From NCBI GenBank assembly GCA_918807975.1, contig OU964919.1:16510001-16574000 (forward strand): a stretch of DNA of 64,000 nt, given 5' to 3'. The notes under the pieces were generated by a model. That model did not search any database, was not told where the DNA came from, and saw only the letters and a program-made list of their open reading frames with translations. The stretch is from Aplidium turbinatum (Eukaryota; Chordata; Ascidiacea; Aplousobranchia; Polyclinidae). The position numbers were made by a program, and so were the translations under genes. Of the stretch, positions 60,701-64,000 are shown piece by piece (within the stretch, counting starts at the first letter, position 1; each line of letters opens with the position of its first letter).

Positions 60701-63518
60701 ATTGGTCAAGGTTTAGAGGTGGCCCGTGGCCACTAAAGTTTTTGGGGGGTGCGCGATGTATTTTTAGGGGTGCTTTTGCTATATCTCGGCTCCTAGACAT
60801 GATAAAAGGTCGTTCTATAGCTCAATCGATGCAGAATAAGCAAATTTGTATTAGACTTGTGAAGAAACTATTTGCCTAAAATGTTTAGTTTTTGAGTTAT
60901 TTGAGAAAAACCTGTTTTTTGCACAAATTTTGTGAAAAATTGTTACATATGAATTGAATATTTTATCATTTTCACTTTTTTTTTCTTCTTAGGAACACCT
61001 GGAGAAGTACAGAAGATGTAACTCTTCAAAGTTTAAACCTAAGTTACCTTATGTTTTGTTTTGTTAGAAGCATAGAAACTAAACACTAACATTGTGTTTA
61101 CTGTTAGGGCAATTTTTGTGGTGGTAAGGGCTAATTTATATTACATGCTATGTCACAGTTTAAAGATCATCATCATCAACCAATTTTGATTATACAGGCC
61201 ATGAATTAATCCTCATGTCGAGGGTGTGGCCTGTCTGTCGAGAACGAAGTCTTCCCCTCCACACCTCATTTATTGGGTTGACAGAGTTCATGTTCAGGGC
61301 TACAAGGTCATGTTTTACAAGTTCTTCCCAAAAAAGTTTTGGTCTACCTTGACCCCGCTGTGCTGCGATGTTAACACATCTGACCTGTGAGGTCCAGCTT
61401 GAGCTGCGCTCAACGAGACCAAGCCATCTCAGTCTGCCTAATTGGAGGACTTCACTGATGTCTTTTATTTTGAGCTTTGATAGAAGTGTCCCAAACTGGA
61501 TGTTGTCTTCAGGCTTGACTAGGCGAGTCCATCTTACCATCAGAGCGATGGCCAGCAGATATGAGGATCAAGAAGGGGATGATTGTGAAGATCTGCTATG
61601 ATGCCCTAGCACAGGGATTTGTGATGGATGATTATGAGGAGCTAGTCAAACTAGTGCTTTTGCATCTTGGTGAGGGAGCTGAGACCTTTGGAGGTTTTTG
61701 TACATCCGGGTGCTTGTCACCACGCCAGATGGATGGCCAAGATTTTATACTGCATCAAGATCGTTCTTCTCACTAAAGTTATTAGAGATCTTCCTGCAGG
61801 TTTTATATGTTCAAAGCAACAGCTAAAGAAAATCCAAAAATTTGTTCAGCTTGTTGTATATTCCTATGTGCCATGGTGGCTAACCACTTTTGTGTCAACT
61901 TCTGCTCCTTGCAACGTACCTAGAACTTATCAACGTCAACGAGTATGAATAAATCGAAAGCAGTATGGCCAAAGCAGCTCTTAAAGCTCTAAAGGGGCAC
62001 ATGTGATATCTTAATGAAGAAGTTATCCCCCTTACCCTTTTCGATAGCAGTGTGTCTGACGGGACAAAGCAGAAAATTGTTCAAAAGCTGACAAGCTTCG
62101 AAGATCCTGGACATTCTTTGAAAAGAGAAGCAATTGATTTTGGCAAACCCTCCTTTCCTTCCGTTGCTACAAAACCAACAGATGACTTGAGCTCCTTTGT
62201 TGGAGAAGATTCTTGGAGCTTCTTCAGAATCTTGAGGATTGACACGACCTTTTTAAGTGTTGGTGTTGTCGATTGGTGCCAGAACGGCAGCTACTGTGAA
62301 GCAAAGAAACAGGTTTCAAATCTTTGTGTTGTTAATGATGCAGCAGAAAGGGGTGTCAAACTGTGCCAAGACTTTATAGACACTACTAAGACAGAAGTTT
62401 CATTTCAAAATATTCTTCAAGTAGTTGAGAACAGCAGAAATTCTATGCCCAATCAGCGTAAACAATACATACATCCATCTCGGTGTTGGTTTCTTACATT
62501 GTGATTTTTATCATCGCTGTTCCTTGCTCTCAAATGTATTTTGTGATTTTGTTTAACATTAACTAAACATGTGAGTTCATCATTTCATTGATTTTCCATG
62601 TGTTTTAACCGAAGAAGAAAAGGTGCTAAGAACATTTTTCTCACAAATATGCAAAAAACAGGTTTTTCTCAAATAACTCAAAAACTAAACATTTTAGACT
62701 AAACATTTGTTCACAAGTTTGATATAAACTTGCCTATACTGCATCGATTGAGCTATAGCATGACCTTCTATCATGTCTACGAGCTGAGATATAGCAAAAA
62801 CGCCCCTAAAAATGCATCGCGCACCCCCAAAAACTTTAGTGGCCACGGGCCACCTTTAAACCTTGACCAATTTTTTTGAAACTTTACAGGAATCTTATAC
62901 AGGTATAACCTCACCACCAAAAAAAAGGTAGGCTCTGTGAAACCAAGTTTTAAAAATCATGGGGCGGCTGTCACACCCTATTATACACTATACAGCTTAC
63001 ACACACAAAACATTGGCACAATATTTTGAGTGGAAGTGTCAAACACACCCACCTTAAATCTACATCAATGGTGATTGTATCACTACTAGTCAAGTATTCA
63101 TCAACCTAATGAAGATGGTCTGTTTGACATACCTTGGATTACTAGACTAAAAGAGTAAACCAATAAACCCTTGGTTAATTGCTATAGCACAATATGTATA
63201 TAAAGCTCAAATGAAGACTGAATAGGCTAATGAAAACCAAATGCAAAAAAAGTAAAAACCTTGTCAATACTCACTGGCTAATCCATTTTTAATTTCTGCT
63301 GCAATAAATTTTCTCACTTCAACTGTCACCTCTTTAGTCTTTAATGAAGCGATTACTGCTTTGTCCTTAGAGCATTCTGTCTCTGCAGCTTCATAATTAG
63401 ACACTACACCTCCAACTCGAAACTCACTTAATTGAAAACGAGAATATTTTTGTGCAGTTGTCAGGGAAAAGTTCAATACTGAGAAAAACAGCATCCAAGA
63501 ATTCACTGCATTCAACAT
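45401..63518 (-). CDS. Three-CTLD transmembrane lectin-like receptor, gene A (8 exons)
   Basis: Predicted type I membrane receptor of about 631 aa. Coding exons in transcript order: 63518-63275, 51801-51559, 51192-51001, 49846-49412, 48594-48337, 47419-47375, 46481-46379, 45776-45401. All junctions are AG/GT and keep one frame (1896 nt). Residues 1-22 are a hydrophobic signal peptide. Three CTLDs follow (about 25-160, 165-307, 308-457), each with the Y-I/L-G-L motif and four cysteines of the short CTLD form. A 15-residue spacer, one membrane helix (about 478-499) and a cytoplasmic tail with 11-residue repeats complete it. CTLD2 has E-P-T and W-R-D, CTLD3 N-P-D and W-L-D, CTLD1 neither, so calcium-dependent sugar binding is uncertain. 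Role inferred: cell-surface recognition or endocytosis, by analogy with mannose-receptor-like proteins. The stop follows a possible splice donor, so a further 3' exon is possible. Confidence 0.85.
45411..45685 (-). repeat. 33-bp coding minisatellite in the gene A tail
   Basis: Direct tandem repeat, about eight units of 33 bp. The middle units (about 45440-45570) are nearly identical and the outer ones diverged. The unit length is a multiple of three, so copy number can change without breaking the frame. Confidence 0.85.
45830..46378. other. Gene A intron 7, no feature seen
   Basis: AT-rich intron between the membrane and tail exons, without recognisable repeats. Confidence 0.5.
46379..46481 (-). 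CDS. Gene A exon 7: transmembrane helix
   Basis: 103-nt exon, entering in phase 1 and leaving in phase 2. It encodes a short proline-containing stalk, about 21 hydrophobic residues (A-S-A-A-I-G-F-L-V-A-V-C-V-G-I-I-I-F-I) and basic residues just inside the membrane. Acceptor TTATTCCCAG, donor GTACGT. Same length and phases as the membrane exon of gene B. Confidence 0.87.
46482..47374. other. Gene A intron 6, no feature seen
   Basis: Open frame 46725-46982 has no recognised domain. Confidence 0.5.
47375..47419 (-). CDS. Gene A exon 6: 15-residue juxtamembrane spacer
   Basis: 45-nt exon between acceptor TTTACAG and donor GTAAGA, phase 1 at both ends. It encodes D-A-P-V-F-D-V-N-E-V-L-K-I-I between the last CTLD and the membrane exon. 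It is symmetric, so it could be skipped without loss of frame. Confidence rests on splice signals and phase, since there is no homology. Confidence 0.65.
48030..48219. mobile_element. Foldback MITE with 9-bp duplication, copy 2
   Basis: TTAATTTTT on both sides (48021-48029, 48220-48228). It is the 25177-25356 element in reverse orientation, with the same CGGAAT...GCAGACCC ends. Confidence 0.85.
48337..48594 (-). CDS. Gene A exon 5: second half of CTLD3
   Basis: 258-nt exon with no useful internal start codon. Translation of the minus strand gives F-Y-L-G-L-E-R, F-K-W-I-D-E, N-P-D-N-E, E-N-C-V-I-M-G-W, T-W-L-D-V-K-C and R-F-I-C-E-K. The donor is GTAAGT. N-P-D-N in place of E-P-N and W-L-D in place of W-N-D make classical mannose binding doubtful. 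Confidence 0.88.
48595..49411. other. Gene A intron 4, no feature seen
   Basis: About 0.8 kb with no recognised repeat or open frame. Confidence 0.5.
49412..49846 (-). CDS. Gene A exon 4: end of CTLD2 fused to start of CTLD3
   Basis: 435-nt exon with acceptor TTTTTTTTAG and donor GTGAGT, phase 1 at both ends. It encodes Y-Y-I-G-L-R-R, G-E-P-T-N, E-N-C-V, D-W-R-D-V-V-C and R-Y-I-C. The next domain follows directly (F-G-D-Y-R-Y-Y-F-G-P-P-V). The fused arrangement is repeated in gene B, which supports a duplication of the whole gene. Confidence 0.9.
50060..50900 (+). pseudogene. LINE reverse-transcriptase fragment and 3' end
   Basis: 50081-50437 encodes M-N-D-L-F-E-L-N, H-L-M-H-A-D-D-L-C (the Y-A-D-D catalytic box with H for Y), F-N-C-N-K-T and K-H-L-G-I. 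About 50600-50755 continues as L-R-V-G-Y-N-N-C-Y-R-M-L-F-H-L. 5'-truncated and broken. Sits in intron 3 of gene A on the opposite strand. Confidence 0.82.
51001..51192 (-). CDS. Gene A exon 3: first half of CTLD2
   Basis: 192-nt exon, phase 1 at both ends, with acceptor TTTTTCAG and donor GTATGG. Encodes Y-F-F-G-P-T-V-E-S-Y, then A-D-C and an L-A-I-L strand, the usual N-terminal half of a CTLD. It has no internal methionine near its start. Its length is identical to the corresponding exon of gene B. Confidence 0.88.
51559..51801 (-). CDS. Gene A exon 2: second half of CTLD1
   Basis: Acceptor TTTTCAG before 51801 and donor GTGAGA after 51559, phase 1 at both ends. Encodes Y-I-G-L-K-R, F-Q-W-I-D-D, a cysteine at C-V-L-M, W-R-D-L-P-C and the final R-F-L-C. 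The E-P-N or Q-P-D sugar-specificity motif is replaced by F-P-N-N-D, so this domain probably lost classical binding. Confidence 0.88.
52383..54040 (-). pseudogene. BED-finger hAT transposase, decayed
   Basis: In transcript order: a BED-finger remnant (about 54000-53870, R-C-V-I-C-C-K-V-L-S and P-S-F-L-K-H-L); the RNase-H-like start at 53756-53367 (A-E-K-L-I-V-P-C-C-K-D-V, P-L-G-K-F-S-I-Q-L, S-T-D-V, L-F-A-R-Y); L-Q-G-R and K-V-D-L-W-E (52967-52785); and the dimerisation region T-Y-L-C-E-Q-G-F-S (52574-52383). The order matches ZBED5/FAM200-type proteins. The D-E-S-T motif reads G-E-S-T. Several frames are involved, so it is inactive. Confidence 0.8.
54135..55255 (-). pseudogene. LINE fragment: RT end, zinc cluster and post-RT region
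   Basis: 55237-54902 encodes V-H-Q-G-S-V-L-S-P-L, Y-A-H-D-L-V-L-L (Y-A-D-D changed), K-G-M-R-V-N and K-T-K-V. 54960-54748 has C-T-K-C-R-K-W-V-Q-G-R-C and C-K-R-C. 54628-54161 has Y-E-S-K-T-W, V-R-L-F-G-H-V-L-R-R and K-Q-G-R-P-K-K-T-W. 5'-truncated, inserted in the hAT element. Confidence 0.85.
55705..56355. mobile_element. Larger member of the 9-bp-duplication foldback family, copy 3
   Basis: CCTTTTCTC on both sides (55696-55704, 56356-56364). Ends CGGAATAGGCGAGTCCG and GAATAGTAGCAGACCC match copies 1 and 2, but the interior is longer and different. Inserted in the 5' part of the hAT element. Confidence 0.83.
56834..59366. mobile_element. hAT-type element with perfect 8-bp duplication
   Basis: GTCTAATG on both sides (56826-56833, 59367-59374). 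Ends CAGGGGTTCTCAACC and GGTTGAGAACCCCTG, followed by GGGGGCCACAG-type words. Sub-terminal TTGAAGCGTTTAGAACGAAA at 57174 returns inverted near 59260. No transposase recognised. Contains 58398-58998. Confidence 0.85.
58398..58998. mobile_element. Non-autonomous relative of the 36324 hAT element
   Basis: Ends CAGGGTTACCAGAT and ATCTGGCAACTTTG, with AAGGCCAAA words at both ends, as in 36324-38063. The flanks (CTTTATAT, GTTTATGT) match only in part. Confidence 0.65.
59376..59716. other. No gene seen
   Basis: Unremarkable AT-rich sequence in intron 1 of gene A. Confidence 0.45.
59717..59975. repeat. Inverted pair of diverged hammerhead-type sequences
   Basis: The two arms are complements (CTCAACAGTCGAG against CTCGACTGATGAG at the edges). 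Each carries GTGCGATACTGATGAGCCC, a GGC side of helix II and ACGTGTCTAT. In both arms the GAAA of the core reads AAAA. Related to the intact copy at 34755-34801. Confidence 0.75.
61172..61545 (-). pseudogene. LINE 3' end inserted in the transposon
   Basis: Minus strand encodes L-G-R-L-R-W-L-G-L-V-E-R, R-G-Q-G-R-P-K-L-F-W-E-E and V-W-R-G-R-L-R, the post-RT tail of a non-LTR retrotransposon. It ends in a short TGATGATGATGATC tail. Strongly 5'-truncated. Confidence 0.8.
61561..62504 (+). pseudogene. Transposase-like protein of unknown family, copy 2
   Basis: Encodes Y-E-E-L-V-K-L-V-L-L-H-L-G, then in a second frame V-H-P-G-A-C-H-H-A-R-W-M-A-K-I-L-Y-C and V-P-W-W-L-T. From 62052, L-S-S-F-V, V-V-N-D-A-A-E-R-G-V-K-L-C and I-L-Q-V-V-E-N-S-R follow. 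Motifs match the protein of copy 1. Several frame changes, so not functional. Confidence 0.7.
62989..63274. other. Start of gene A intron 1, no feature seen
   Basis: AT-rich intronic sequence between exon 1 and the transposon. Confidence 0.5.
63275..63518 (-). CDS. Gene A exon 1: signal peptide and first half of CTLD1
   Basis: Starts at the ATG whose first base is 63518 and encodes a hydrophobic leader (W-M-L-F-F-S-V-L) followed by the N-terminal half of a CTLD with its first conserved cysteine (A-E-T-E-C). It ends at a GTGAGT donor in phase 1. The next exon lies 11.5 kb away, across an intron filled with transposons. Confidence 0.85.
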
Positions 63519-64000
63519 GTTATAACATATGTATATACATTACAAAAATCCAGTCATCATTTTACTGAAAATTAAATAAATTATGTCATGCAAACTTTAT
63601 TGGAGACCACTAGAAATTAAATTTAATCTGAAATATTTGAACTTGATTAGTTTCAATTTGAAAAAATTTACGATGCTAAGATTTAGAAAAGTAGTCTGGC
63701 ACCTTTCTTCATCAAAACCATAAAAAACCAGACCTGTTTCAAAAAGTCATCAAGTAGACTACCGGTATGTAGGGTGTTTCATTTTTTCCACACTTTCGAA
63801 ATTAAAAACGTTTGGGTTTGCGTATGATGGGATTTTTGACACTGATTTGAAAAATGTAATTTTTATTCCATTATGACGTCACTTAGATGTGGCACCGCGT
63901 GGTCGAAATTCGTGTGGGGCTAAAAATAGGGGATTTCCCGTAACTCGGTAACGGAACATGGTAGAGAGACAAAATTGGTGTCAAAATGCGCAGAAGGGCC
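63519..64000. other. Upstream of gene A; possible start of a transposon
   Basis: No clear TATA box or initiator could be placed. From about 63768, TAGGGTGTTTCATTTTTTCC and the following sequence look like a repeat running out of the window, but its other end is not visible. Confidence 0.3.

Larger units (their letters stand above)
60603..62980. mobile_element. DNA transposon with TAGGGTG ends and long inverted repeats, copy 2
   Basis: Perfect TTATACAC duplications (60595-60602, 62981-62988). Ends TAGGGTGTGACAGCCGCCC and its complement, with inverted repeats of about 330 bp. A LINE fragment (61172-61545) is inserted. The protein remnant at 61561-62504 is related to that of 25617-28263. Confidence 0.88.

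Noticed and set aside
1-64000. LTR retrotransposons, Polintons, other virus-derived elements and CRISPR arrays
   Set aside because: No LTR pair, protease-integrase or capsid domains, and no regular spaced repeats were seen.

Overview
This is an animal nuclear window. It is AT-rich, has GT-AG introns with consistent phases, widely spaced exons and very dense transposon debris. Tandem C-type-lectin receptor genes, LINEs, tRNA-derived SINEs, many hAT-type elements and a hammerhead-bearing retroelement suggest a marine invertebrate, probably a deuterostome such as an ascidian or echinoderm. The species cannot be fixed from the sequence alone.

The host genes are two paralogous receptors in tandem on the minus strand. 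Gene A (63518 down to 45401, eight coding exons) and gene B (34022 down to 12537, seven coding exons seen) share one plan: a signal peptide, three C-type lectin-like domains (CTLDs), one transmembrane helix and a cytoplasmic tail. Each CTLD is cut by a phase 1 intron just before its Y-I-G-L-type motif. In both genes the second half of CTLD2 and the first half of CTLD3 share one exon. The third coding exon is 192 nt and the transmembrane exon 103 nt in both. The tails differ: A carries an 11-residue repeat in a symmetric exon, and B a short tyrosine-containing tail. All splice junctions listed keep the frame, giving about 631 aa (A) and 524 aa (B).

The rest is mostly mobile DNA, much of it nested. 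2975-8846 is a hAT element with perfect 8-bp target duplications, split by a second hAT-type element that has its own. 19068-22135, 36316-38071, 38393-40181, 42400-43366, 52140-56487 and 56826-59374 are further hAT-type elements or layers. 25609-28271 and 60595-62988 are two relatives of a distinctive transposon type with TAGGGTG ends, inverted repeats of about 300 bp and an unfamiliar protein. Three members of a foldback family have 9-bp duplications (25168-25365, 48021-48228, 55696-56364). LINE fragments lie at 44855-45245, 50060-50900, 54135-55255 and 61172-61545. Three SINE copies, several long foldbacks and a remnant of a P2X7-tail-like zinc domain (32620-33171) complete the inventory.

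The most striking small feature is a hammerhead ribozyme with a full consensus core at 34755-34801. It sits in a 198-bp insertion bounded by 15-bp direct repeats. An inverted pair of diverged copies lies at 59717-59975.
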